DNA of 15,550 bases from Bacteroidales bacterium UBA3623 (GCA_002373715.1 DFLI01000085.1:1-15550); one strand, 5' to 3'. Numbered from the stretch's first letter, positions 7,190 through 14,163 are shown. The notes: generated by a model not told the origin, from the sequence alone. Made by a program: numbers and translations.

Positions 7190-7826
7190 GAATATTTGCA
7201 AGTCTTTTGGCACGCTGCAAGTCCTTAAAAATGTGGATTTCAGCGTGAAAGCCGGAGAGGTGGTGGCCATCATGGGCGCTTCCGGGGCGGGGAAGAGTAC
7301 CCTTCTGCAAATCCTGGGAACGCTCCTTACGCCGGATGCCGGCAGCCTGCTCATAGACGGCACAAATGTTCTGTCCCTGGGCTCCAAGGCTTTATCGGCC
7401 TTCCGCAATCAGCGCATAGGCTTTGTGTTTCAGGCGCATCACTTGCTGCCGGAGTTCACGGCGGTGGAAAATGTCATGATACCCAAGCTCATAGGTGGCA
7501 GCTCCAACAGGGAGGCCGATGCCCGCGCGCGCGAACTCCTCACGCTGGTGGGCCTGGAAGCCCGTTTTTCGCACAAGCCTTCGGAGCTTTCCGGCGGAGA
7601 GCAGCAGCGCGTGGCCATTGCCCGCGCCCTGGCCAATAAGCCCGCCATCTTGTTTGCCGATGAACCCACCGGCAACCTGGACAGCCACACCAAGGAAGAG
7701 ATTCACCAGCTCTTCCTTACCCTGAGTAAACAATTAGGCCAGACCGTGGTCATTGTTACTCATGACGCTGGTCTGGCCCAATTATGCGACCGCAGCTGTT
7801 ATTTGGTGGACGGTGCGTTTGTCTGA
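7176..7826 (+). CDS. ABC transporter ATP-binding protein, LolD type
   Basis: A 216-residue ATPase counted from the ATG at 7176; an in-frame GTG at 7167 would add three residues (MKN) and is less likely. All nucleotide-binding parts are present: Walker A GASGAGKS (34-41), Q-loop Gln86, signature LSGGEQQ (138-144), Walker B ILFADEP (158-164) and H-loop His196. The stretch FQAHHLLPEFTAVENV after the Q-loop resembles the LolD motif that couples the ATPase to LolC/E, so the likely role is powering release of lipoproteins from the inner membrane. The membrane partners are not in this window; MacB- or FtsE-type relatives cannot be fully excluded. Its 3' end overlaps the convergent Spy-like gene by 28 bp. 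Confidence 0.87.
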   Translation: MIDAKNICKSFGTLQVLKNVDFSVKAGEVVAIMGASGAGKSTLLQILGTLLTPDAGSLLIDGTNVLSLGSKALSAFRNQRIGFVFQAHHLLPEFTAVENVMIPKLIGGSSNREADARARELLTLVGLEARFSHKPSELSGGEQQRVAIARALANKPAILFADEPTGNLDSHTKEEIHQLFLTLSKQLGQTVVIVTHDAGLAQLCDRSCYLVDGAFV

Positions 7827-8293
7827 GGCTGCTGTCCCGGGAAACCGGGGCCTCTGCCCTGTCCCAGCCGGTGAATCTGATTCTGGCGGAATTTTTCCTC
7901 GGCCATCAGTAATTTGGCTACCTTGCTAACCGGGAGCACTTTCTTGTAACGCGCCACGGCATCGGCCTCTACTTTTTCGCTGGCCTTCTTGGCGGCCAGG
8001 TACTTGTCCAGCAGCTTGTCCACGTCTTTGTCATCTACACCCTTCTGCAGGTTCATGTAGGCTTCTCCGGTGGCTTTGAAGGCCTCCCGGCGCTGCTTCT
8101 GGACGTCGTTGTACACGGGCCAGAAAGCCTGGGCTTCGCTTTCGCTCAAATCCAGTTCGTTGGTAATGAAGGCCACTTGCTCTGCGCGCACTCTTTCGCG
8201 CCAGTCACCATGGCGGTTCTGGTTGTTATTCTGGGCAAAGACGAAGGTGCCGGCCAGAACCAAAGTAAGGAATACACTAATTATTTTCTTCAT
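7799..8293 (-). CDS. Spy/CpxP-like periplasmic protein
   Basis: A 164-residue exported protein: signal peptide MKKIISVFLTLVLAGTFVFA with cleavage likely before QNNNQ, then a charged, mostly alpha-helical body. The stretch FITNELDLSESEAQAFWPVYNDVQKQR (residues 42-68) resembles the LTxxQ-type repeat region of Bacteroidota Spy/CpxP homologues, which bind unfolded proteins or sense envelope stress. The C-terminus is Gly/Gln/Pro-rich. Its ATG lies inside the end of the upstream membrane-protein gene (17-bp overlap), so the two are probably co-translated. As last gene of a sigma-factor operon it could be an output or modulator of the stress response; that is inference. The family call is moderate because these helical proteins diverge strongly. 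Confidence 0.68.
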   Translation of the reverse strand: MKKIISVFLTLVLAGTFVFAQNNNQNRHGDWRERVRAEQVAFITNELDLSESEAQAFWPVYNDVQKQRREAFKATGEAYMNLQKGVDDKDVDKLLDKYLAAKKASEKVEADAVARYKKVLPVSKVAKLLMAEEKFRQNQIHRLGQGRGPGFPGQQPQTNAPSTK

Positions 8294-8651
8294 AATTCGC
8301 TTCTGCTAAGAGTTCCAAAGAGATGTTGTTGTCGGCCAACAGGTAATTGATGATGTCCTCATCGGAGAGTTCGGGGCTCTCTTCCAGCTCTACCCAGCCG
8401 TCGGGATCCAAAGACTGGGACAGGTAGGAAAGATAGTCCCAACTGTACTCTTCCTGTACGGGCTGTGCCGCTTTGCGGAAAATAAAGCCCCCCACGGAGG
8501 CCAGCACAACGAGGCTGGCTGCATACGCAAGCCAGGGGGATACCTTCTGGAAGGTGGTGGGACGCACCTCCTGCTGGGGGATGCGGCTCAGTCTCTGTTC
8601 CAGATTCTGGAAGTAGCCCTGGGGGACGGATATGTCGTTTCTTTTGGTCAT
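8277..8651 (-). CDS. Small single-pass membrane protein, probable anti-sigma factor
   Basis: A 124-residue protein with a short charged N-terminus (about 1-38), one membrane helix (about 40-58, PWLAYAASLVVLASVGGFIF) and an acidic C-terminal half rich in Asp, Glu and Leu. I do not recognise a named domain, and the HxxxCxxC motif of zinc anti-sigma factors is absent. The reason for the call is position: it starts 5 bases after the ECF sigma gene stop and overlaps the next, exported, gene. ECF sigma factors are commonly followed by a membrane anti-sigma with cytoplasmic N-terminus and periplasmic C-terminus, and the layout here fits. It could instead be an accessory sensor. Confidence 0.65.
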   Translation of the reverse strand: MTKRNDISVPQGYFQNLEQRLSRIPQQEVRPTTFQKVSPWLAYAASLVVLASVGGFIFRKAAQPVQEEYSWDYLSYLSQSLDPDGWVELEESPELSDEDIINYLLADNNISLELLAEANYEENN

Positions 8652-8656
8652 AACGC

Positions 8657-9172
8657 TTACTTTGACACGTCCAGGTCGGAAAGGTTTAATTTAATTTTTT
8701 CTTGTGCAATATGATAGGAGGCTTTAAGGGCTCCCACGGAGGTGCCCGTTATGGCCGATATCTCCTCGTAGCTCAGTTCGTCCCACCAGCGCATCACAAA
8801 AACCTGGCGCTGTTTTTCCGGCAGTTTGGCTAAACCCTTGGCCAGCTCCCTCTGTGCAGCGGTGCCGTTGAAGAAGGGATCGGCCTCAATGCGGCGCTCC
8901 ATCTCGGCATCTACCGACTGCATTCTGAGGGCCGCCCTCACGCGTTCCTTGCGCAGATGGTTCAGGGTTTCGTTGGTGGCAATGCGCCACACCCAGGTAT
9001 AAAGCTGCGCCTCCCCCCGGAAAGAGGGAAGCGCAGTCCATATTTTAAGGAAGATGTCCTGGAGCAGGTCGTCGGCGTCTTCGTGGCTGTTCACCATCCG
9101 GCGGACGTGCCAATAAAGACGTTCGCTGAAATCTTTTACGATGCCATTAAAAACCTGCTCTAAGGATTCCAT
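8657..9172 (-). CDS. RNA polymerase ECF sigma factor (sigma-70 family, RpoE-like)
   Basis: A 171-residue protein with the two-domain ECF plan. Region 2 covers about 20-80, with EDADDLLQDIFLKIW and the -10-recognition stretch TWVWRIATNETLNHLRK. Region 4 covers about 115-160, with LAKLPEKQRQVFVMRWWDELSYEEISAITGTS followed by VGALKASYHIAQEKIK, the -35-recognition helix-turn-helix. No region 3 is present, as expected for ECF factors. The ATG follows the TAA of the transketolase C-subunit gene with no gap (TAAATG), so it is very likely expressed from the transketolase promoter as well as any internal one. The two downstream genes probably encode its regulator and an envelope protein. Confidence 0.93.
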   Translation of the reverse strand: MESLEQVFNGIVKDFSERLYWHVRRMVNSHEDADDLLQDIFLKIWTALPSFRGEAQLYTWVWRIATNETLNHLRKERVRAALRMQSVDAEMERRIEADPFFNGTAAQRELAKGLAKLPEKQRQVFVMRWWDELSYEEISAITGTSVGALKASYHIAQEKIKLNLSDLDVSK

Positions 9173-10126
9173 TTATTTTCTGGAGATAGCCTTCTTGGCG
9201 GCTTCCGCAATGTGCGGAGCGTCCAGGCCGTACGCGGCCATTAATGCAGAAGGTGTGCCAGACTGACCGAAACGGTCTCCTCCGTTCACAAATTCCACAG
9301 GCTTCGGGCACTTGGCGGCCAGCACGCCGGCAACAGCCTCTCCCAGGCCTCCGAAGGCGTTGTGCTCCTCGGCAACCACTACGCAGCCGGTCTTTTGGAC
9401 CGATGCTACGATGGCCTCTTCGTCCAGGGGCTTGATGGTTGCAATGTCAATGACCTCGGCGCTTATTCCATCGGCCTCCAGGGCCTCGGCGGCCTGCAGG
9501 GCCTCCCACACGGTGTGGCCGGTGGCGATGAGGGTGACGTCCTTGCCTTCATTCATCACGATGGCCTTGCCAATCACGAAGGGCTCGTTCTCGTCCGTGA
9601 AGTTGGGAACGCCCGGACGGCCGAAGCGCAGGTATACGGGACCAACATATTTTGCGGCGGCCAGGGTGGCCTGCTTGGTCTGGTTATAGTCGCAGGGGTT
9701 GATGACCACCATGCCGGGAAGGGCGCGCATGAGGGCCATGTCTTCCATGGTCTGGTGGGTGGCACCGTCTTCACCCAGCGTAATGCCGGCGTGGGAAGAG
9801 GCAATCTTCACATTGGTGTTGCCGTAGGAGACTTCCTGACGGATTTGGTCGTACACACGGCCGGTCACAAACTCTGCGAAGGAGCCCACGAAGGGGACCT
9901 TGCCGGTGAGGGCCAGGCCGGCGGCAGCGCCAATCATGTTGGCCTCGGCAATGCCGCACTGGATAAAACGCTCCGGGAATTCGGCCGCGAAGGCGTCCAT
10001 TTTGAGGGAACCCTTGAGGTCTGCGGTGAGGGCCACTACGTTCTTGTTGGCCCTGCCGGCTTCCAGAAGGCCCGCGCCAAAACCGCTGCGGGTGTCTTTC
10101 TTACCTGTGTCTGTATATTTTTTCAT
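9173..10126 (-). CDS. Transketolase, C-terminal subunit (pyrimidine-binding and C-terminal domains)
   Basis: A 317-residue half-transketolase. GIAEANMIGAAAGLA (58-72) carries Glu61, the glutamate that activates the thiamine diphosphate ring. SFAEFVTGRVYDQIR and the stretch SSHAGITLGEDGATHQTMED (110-129) are typical of transketolase pyrimidine domains, and a C-terminal Rossmann-like domain follows from about 190. It must pair with the N-terminal subunit encoded one base upstream to move two-carbon units between sugar phosphates. Split transketolases are known in many bacteria. The enzyme uses xylulose 5-phosphate, the product of the xylose operon in this window. It could be a DXS-like paralogue, but the motifs favour transketolase. 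Confidence 0.94.
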   Translation of the reverse strand: MKKYTDTGKKDTRSGFGAGLLEAGRANKNVVALTADLKGSLKMDAFAAEFPERFIQCGIAEANMIGAAAGLALTGKVPFVGSFAEFVTGRVYDQIRQEVSYGNTNVKIASSHAGITLGEDGATHQTMEDMALMRALPGMVVINPCDYNQTKQATLAAAKYVGPVYLRFGRPGVPNFTDENEPFVIGKAIVMNEGKDVTLIATGHTVWEALQAAEALEADGISAEVIDIATIKPLDEEAIVASVQKTGCVVVAEEHNAFGGLGEAVAGVLAAKCPKPVEFVNGGDRFGQSGTPSALMAAYGLDAPHIAEAAKKAISRK

Positions 10127-10127
10127 A

Positions 10128-10979
10128 CTAAAAATCTCCTAAGGGGGTTTCACCTAACTGTTTCAGGGCGTCTTCCAGCTGCTCGGGCTTGGGGACGGAA
10201 CCGTGGTATTTGTGAGTGCCGGCCATGAAGTCCACTCCGTGGCCCATTTCTGTCTTGAACAGAATCATGGTGGGCTTTCCGCTGCCCTTGCCGGCGGCGG
10301 CCAGCTCGAAGGCCTGAGCGATGGACTGGAAGTCGTGTCCATCGGCCACTATAACATTCCAGCCCCAGGCTTCCCACTTGGCGGCCAGGTCTCCCATGCC
10401 GGCTACGTCGTCCACGTTGCCGTCAATCTGCTTGCCGTTCCAGTCGGTCATGGCAATGAGGTTGTCCAGTTTGTGGTGCGCGGCAAACATGCCGGCCTCC
10501 CAAATCTGGCCTTCCTCGCTTTCTCCGTCTCCGCAGAGGCAGTACACGAAGTTGTTTTCTCCGTCCAGCTTTTTGCCCAGGGCGGCACCGGCAGCGGCGC
10601 TCAGTCCCTGTCCCAGTGAACCGGATGCCTGGAAAACGCCCGGCAGGTTCTTGCGAACGGACGGGTGGCCCTGCAGGCGGGTGCCCATCTGGCGGAAAGT
10701 GGCCAGTTCGTCCACCGGGATGTATCCGGTACGGGCCAGCAGGGAATAGTACACCGGGGTCATGTGGCCGGCGCTCAGGATGAACATATCCTGTCCCTTG
10801 CCCTCGCGGGTCCAGGTGGCGGGGTTGTGCTTCATCTGGTTAAAGTACAGATAAGTAAGGACATCCGTGGAGGACATGGAGCCGCCCGGATGGCCGGAAT
10901 TGGCCTTGCACACCATGCGCAGAATATCCCTGCGCACCTGTGTTGCGATGCTTTGGAGTTCTTCGAAAGATTTTGCCAT
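10128..10979 (-). CDS. Transketolase, N-terminal subunit (diphosphate-binding domain)
   Basis: A 283-residue thiamine-diphosphate-binding half: SGHPGGSMSS (28-37), GHMTPVYYS (71-79), GSLGQGLS (120-127), and the metal/diphosphate motif starting GDGESEEGQIWEA (150-162) with Asn181 as second metal ligand. The start is placed at the ATG at 10979 (MAKSFEELQ). The frame runs 38 codons further upstream to 11093, but that stretch covers a promoter and part of a repeat element and shows no transketolase similarity. A one-base gap separates it from the C-terminal subunit. It is the first gene of a five-gene run that includes the sigma factor. Confidence 0.94.
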   Translation of the reverse strand: MAKSFEELQSIATQVRRDILRMVCKANSGHPGGSMSSTDVLTYLYFNQMKHNPATWTREGKGQDMFILSAGHMTPVYYSLLARTGYIPVDELATFRQMGTRLQGHPSVRKNLPGVFQASGSLGQGLSAAAGAALGKKLDGENNFVYCLCGDGESEEGQIWEAGMFAAHHKLDNLIAMTDWNGKQIDGNVDDVAGMGDLAAKWEAWGWNVIVADGHDFQSIAQAFELAAAGKGSGKPTMILFKTEMGHGVDFMAGTHKYHGSVPKPEQLEDALKQLGETPLGDF

Positions 10980-11001
10980 AAAATTTGAGTCTGTGGAGTT
11001 A

Positions 11002-11032
11002 CAAATATAGTCATTTCCGCCCGAAAAATCAA
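11002..11032 (-). promoter_or_regulatory. Promoter of the transketolase-sigma operon
   Basis: On the minus strand: TTG at 11032-11030, 20 bases, TATATTTG at 11009-11002. The likely transcription start is near 10995, about 16 bases before the ATG at 10979. Repeat element A ends 2 bases upstream of the -33 TTG. Confidence 0.75.
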
Positions 11033-11034
11033 TC

Positions 11035-11136
11035 CCGTGCACGAAATCTGGTGCCCCGGTGTACGGCCCTTCCAAAATAAGCCCTCCGTGCACGAATAGA
11101 GTCTCTACGGTGCACGGAGGGTCGGTTTCTGGGAGT
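11035..11136 (+). repeat. GTGCAC paired-palindrome element, copy A (two 51-bp units)
   Basis: Unit 1 is 11035-11085 and unit 2 is 11086-11136. GTGCAC cores lie at 11037, 11059 (variant GTGTAC), 11088 and 11110, giving spacings 22/29/22. Each unit reads CCGTGCACGAA...GTGCACGG with an inverted pair of arms. Unit 2 has the best stem. The copy fills the gap between the end of lepA and the transketolase promoter. The arrangement is shared with copies at 13000 and 15083. Confidence 0.82.
11082..11121 (-). terminator. Probable lepA terminator formed by unit 2 of repeat copy A
   Basis: Arms 11082-11093 and 11110-11121 are exact 12-bp reverse complements (CCCTCCGTGCAC and its partner) around a 16-base loop that itself holds TAGAG/CTCTA. 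Read on the minus strand, the stem is followed by CTTATTTTGG, a modest T tract. It begins 26 bases after the lepA stop codon. Confidence 0.65.
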
Positions 11137-11146
11137 CCTGTCCGGT

Positions 11147-12934
11147 TTAATCCAGTTTAAGTACCGCCATGAAGGCGCTTTGGGGGACTTGCACAGTGCC
11201 AATCTGGCGCATGCGCTTTTTGCCCTCTTTCTGCTTTTCCAGCAGCTTGCGCTTACGGGTAACGTCACCGCCGTAGCACTTGGCCGTCACATCCTTACGC
11301 ACCTGGCGCACGGTCTCGCGGGCAATGATCTTTGCGCCGATGGCTGCCTGCACAGCAATGTCAAACTGTTGGCGGGGAATGAGGTCCTTGAGCTTCAGGC
11401 AAATCTTTCGGCCGAAGTCGTAAGCGTGGTCCTCGTGAATCAGCGTTGAGAGTGCATCCGCCGGGTCTCCGTTCAGAAGGATATCCAGCTTCACCAGCCG
11501 GGCGGGACGGAAGTCCGTGACATGGTAGTCGAAGGAGGCATAGCCCTTGGAGATGGACTTCAATTTATCGTAGAAATCGAACACTACCTCCGAAAGCGGC
11601 AGGTCGTAGTTCAGTTCCACGCGGTCGGTGGTAATATAATGCTGGCCGATGAGCGTACCCCTCTTATCCATGCACAGTTTCATGATGGGGCCATAGAAAT
11701 CGGCCTTTGTGATTATCTGTGCGCGGATGTAAGGCTCTTCAATATGGTCTATCACTGATGCCGGGGGCAGGCCGGACGGATTGTGCACGTCAATAACCTC
11801 ACCCTTGGTGGTGTATACCTTATAAGATACGTTGGGGACGGTGGTAATCACGTCCATGTTGAACTCACGGAACAGGCGCTCCTGCACAATTTCCAGGTGC
11901 AGCAGGCCCAGGAAGCCGCAGCGGAAACCAAAGCCCAGGGCCAGGGAACTCTCCGGCTCGTAGGTGAAGGAGGCGTCGTTCAACTGGAACTTCTCCAGTG
12001 TGGCGCGCAGTTCCTCAAACTTGGAGGCGTCTACCGGATAGAGACCGGCGAAAACCATCGGCTTAACTTCTTCAAAGCCCGCAATGGCCTCTTTGCAAGG
12101 CTCTTCCACATGGGTGATGGTGTCTCCCACCTTCACTTCCACGGCAGCCTTGATGCCGGTGATGATGTAACCCACGTCTCCGGCTTTTACCTCGCCGGTA
12201 GGGTTCAGCTTCAGTTTCAGGTTGCCCACTTCTTCGGCCTCATATTCGTTGCCGGTAGAGAAGAATTTAACCTTGTCTCCGGTTTTGATGCTGCCGTTCA
12301 CAACCTTGAAGTACGCAATGATGCCGCGGAACTGGTTAAAAACGGAGTCGAAAATAAGGGCCTGCAGCGGGGCCGATGCATCCCCTTTCGGGGCGGGAAC
12401 CTTATCCACAATGGCATCCAGCACGGCCTGCACGCCTTCGCCTGTACGTGCGCTCACGCGCAGCACATCTTCCGGGTCACAGCCCAGGAGGTCGCACACC
12501 TGGTCCTGCACCACGTCCGGCTGGGCACTGTCCATGTCAATTTTATTGAGCACGGGAATAATCTCCAGCCCATGGTCTATGGCCTGATACAGGTTGGAAA
12601 TGGTTTGGGCCTGAATACCCTGGGACGCGTCCACCACCAACAGGGCTCCCTCGCAGGAGGCAATGGAGCGGGATACTTCGTAGGAAAAGTCCACGTGGCC
12701 GGGAGTGTCAATCAGATTGAGCCGATAGGTCTGTCCATCCCGCACGTAATCCATCTGGATGGCGTGGCTCTTGATGGTAATTCCCTTCTCGCGCTCCAGG
12801 TCCATGTCGTCCAGCACCTGGTTCTCCATCTCGCGGGCACTCAGGGTTTGGGTGAGCTCCAGCAGACGGTCGGCCAGGGTGCTTTTACCGTGGTCTATAT
12901 GGGCAATGATGCAGAAATTGCGGATATTCTTCAT
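11147..12934 (-). CDS. lepA: Elongation factor 4 (EF4/LepA), ribosomal back-translocase GTPase
   Basis: A 595-residue translational GTPase thought to act on stalled or misassembled ribosomes. GTP-binding motifs are present: G1 AHIDHGKST near the N-terminus, G3 DTPGHVDF and G4 NKID. The EF-G-like domains and the LepA-specific C-terminal domain follow, with LIPRQQFDIAVQAAIG, KCYGGDVTRKRKLLEKQKEGKKRM and a short end. The ATG at 12934 gives MKNIRNFCIIAHIDHGKST, matching the E. coli LepA N-terminus residue for residue in position. An in-frame TTG at 12943 is part of the promoter and is not used. The promoter box ends only 6 bases before the ATG, so the mRNA has almost no leader. Confidence 0.97.
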   Translation of the reverse strand: MKNIRNFCIIAHIDHGKSTLADRLLELTQTLSAREMENQVLDDMDLEREKGITIKSHAIQMDYVRDGQTYRLNLIDTPGHVDFSYEVSRSIASCEGALLVVDASQGIQAQTISNLYQAIDHGLEIIPVLNKIDMDSAQPDVVQDQVCDLLGCDPEDVLRVSARTGEGVQAVLDAIVDKVPAPKGDASAPLQALIFDSVFNQFRGIIAYFKVVNGSIKTGDKVKFFSTGNEYEAEEVGNLKLKLNPTGEVKAGDVGYIITGIKAAVEVKVGDTITHVEEPCKEAIAGFEEVKPMVFAGLYPVDASKFEELRATLEKFQLNDASFTYEPESSLALGFGFRCGFLGLLHLEIVQERLFREFNMDVITTVPNVSYKVYTTKGEVIDVHNPSGLPPASVIDHIEEPYIRAQIITKADFYGPIMKLCMDKRGTLIGQHYITTDRVELNYDLPLSEVVFDFYDKLKSISKGYASFDYHVTDFRPARLVKLDILLNGDPADALSTLIHEDHAYDFGRKICLKLKDLIPRQQFDIAVQAAIGAKIIARETVRQVRKDVTAKCYGGDVTRKRKLLEKQKEGKKRMRQIGTVQVPQSAFMAVLKLD

Positions 12935-12940
12935 AGCTTG

Positions 12941-12971
12941 CAAAGATACTGCAATTTACCAAATTCCGCAA
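12941..12971 (-). promoter_or_regulatory. lepA promoter, leaderless or nearly so
   Basis: On the minus strand: TTG at 12971-12969, 20 bases, TATCTTTG at 12948-12941, then CAAGCT and the ATG. With a start 5-7 bases after the box, transcription begins at or within a few bases of the start codon. Confidence 0.75.
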
Positions 12972-12999
12972 CCGCCCTATATCGGCCCTTTCCACCCTC

Positions 13000-13101
13000 C
13001 CGTACACGAAAACCACCGGCCTTGTGCACTGACCTCCCATTTTGCCCCTCCCGTGCACGAAAACAGGCACTACGGTGCACGGAGCGCGTCTTTTTTCGCT
13101 T
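13000..13101 (+). repeat. GTGCAC paired-palindrome element, copy B (next to the RAYT-like gene)
   Basis: Unit 1 is 13000-13050 and unit 2 is 13051-13101. Cores lie at 13002 (variant GTACAC), 13024, 13053 and 13075: spacings 22/29/22. Unit 2 has an 8-bp stem CCGTGCAC/GTGCACGG followed by a run of six T on the plus strand. The copy lies in the 299-base gap between lepA and the transposase-like gene. The rest of that gap holds the lepA promoter on the left and an A/T-rich stretch (13102-13233) in which I see no gene. Confidence 0.83.
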
Positions 13102-13233
13102 GAAAAATCGGGTGATTTGTATTTTTTTCTTACGATTGTAGTTCATTCGTCCCTGTATGACGATTCTCATCACATTTTTCTGTTTGAGGGGGTTCATGTC
13201 TGAAAAAGATCCCTACCTTGGACAAAAAAGATT

Positions 13234-14163
13234 ATGGCTTTCTTTAACAATTCGCCCGCTGAAATGGCCTTCCTAGAGGCCGGCCCCATATTCCATCTAT
13301 ATACCAAGGGTCTGGAGACAGATGTGTTGTTTTACTCCGACCAGGAGCGCAGCATTGCTTTGAATTATATGGCCATCGCTTGCTACGAAACGGGTTGCAT
13401 ACTCCTGGCCTTCGCCATTATGACAAACCATTTTCACTTTCTTCTTTTGGGAGAGCGCGAACAGGTGGCCGAGTTTTATGAGCGTTTTCTCCAGCTGCTC
13501 AAGAATTATTATTCCCATCACGGTCGATCTCTTCCCGCATCGAGTCTGGAGCCCGGTTTAACTCCCATCGAAGATGTGAAACACTTCCGTACGGAACTCG
13601 CCTATGTCATCCGTAACGCTTTTGTTGTAAATCCGGACGTAAATGTATTTGCCGACCCCTGGTCCAGCGGGAATCTGTATTTCAACCCTTTGCTCGTGCG
13701 GGAAGGCCTCCCGGCATCGGCCCTGAAGGGGCGAGCATTGCGGGAATTCACCAAATCCAGAATAATTACATCGGTAGATCTCCGCATACACATTAAAGAC
13801 GGCGTGGCTCAGCCTTGGAGCTTCGTAGACTACAAAAAAGCGGAATCCTTCTACGACAATGCCCGGCAGTTCGTGAACAGCGTTCTCAAAAATGTGGAGG
13901 CGCAGGTGGAAACCTCACTAAGGTACGGAGAAGACCCCGCCCTGAATGACGACGAGATGTGGCCCATTGTCTTCGGACTTTGCCGGGATAAGTTTAAGGC
14001 CGATAGGCCCGCTCTTCTTAGCCCCGAAGACAAGAAACAACTTGCTATCCAGCTGAAAAACAGGTACCGATCCTCCAACAAACAACTGGCAAGATTATTA
14101 GGCTTGCCTCTGAAGGAAGTGGATGCCATGTACCCCCTCTCGGGAAAGGCTCAGAACAGATAA
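13234..14163 (+). CDS. RAYT-like Y1 HUH transposase (REP-associated tyrosine transposase / Transposase_17 family)
   Basis: A 309-residue protein with the RAYT layout. The N-terminal FHLYTKGLETDVLFYSD (20-36) replaces the usual YHVTxRGNxRxxIFxDD. The HUH motif is NHFHFLLLG (His66, His68), the metal-binding pair of single-strand DNA nucleases. AYVIRNAFVVNPDVNVFADPWSS (123-145) matches the family's YIxxNPV...PWSS block, with Tyr124 the candidate catalytic tyrosine. The C-terminal part (about 240-309) ends in a helix-turn-helix-like stretch, SSNKQLARLLGLPLKEV, a probable DNA-binding tail. RAYTs are usually single-copy genes that act on short palindromic REP sequences; a GTGCAC repeat copy lies 132 bases upstream. 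No flanking insertion-sequence ends are seen, so it appears resident. The ATG is the only usable start after the TGA at 13201. TACCTTGG at 13214-13221 is a weak promoter box. It overlaps menA tail to tail by 13 bp. Composition looks less GC-rich than its neighbours. Confidence 0.85.
   Translation: MAFFNNSPAEMAFLEAGPIFHLYTKGLETDVLFYSDQERSIALNYMAIACYETGCILLAFAIMTNHFHFLLLGEREQVAEFYERFLQLLKNYYSHHGRSLPASSLEPGLTPIEDVKHFRTELAYVIRNAFVVNPDVNVFADPWSSGNLYFNPLLVREGLPASALKGRALREFTKSRIITSVDLRIHIKDGVAQPWSFVDYKKAESFYDNARQFVNSVLKNVEAQVETSLRYGEDPALNDDEMWPIVFGLCRDKFKADRPALLSPEDKKQLAIQLKNRYRSSNKQLARLLGLPLKEVDAMYPLSGKAQNR

Noticed and set aside
9362..10228. A 288-codon plus-strand frame opposite the transketolase C-subunit gene.
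   Set aside because: It is an antisense shadow of a conserved gene with no promoter or family resemblance.
11783..13141. A 452-codon plus-strand open frame running from inside lepA through the repeat copy B.
   Set aside because: It is antisense to lepA, its composition is His/Val/Gly-rich noise, and it crosses the lepA promoter and the repeat element.
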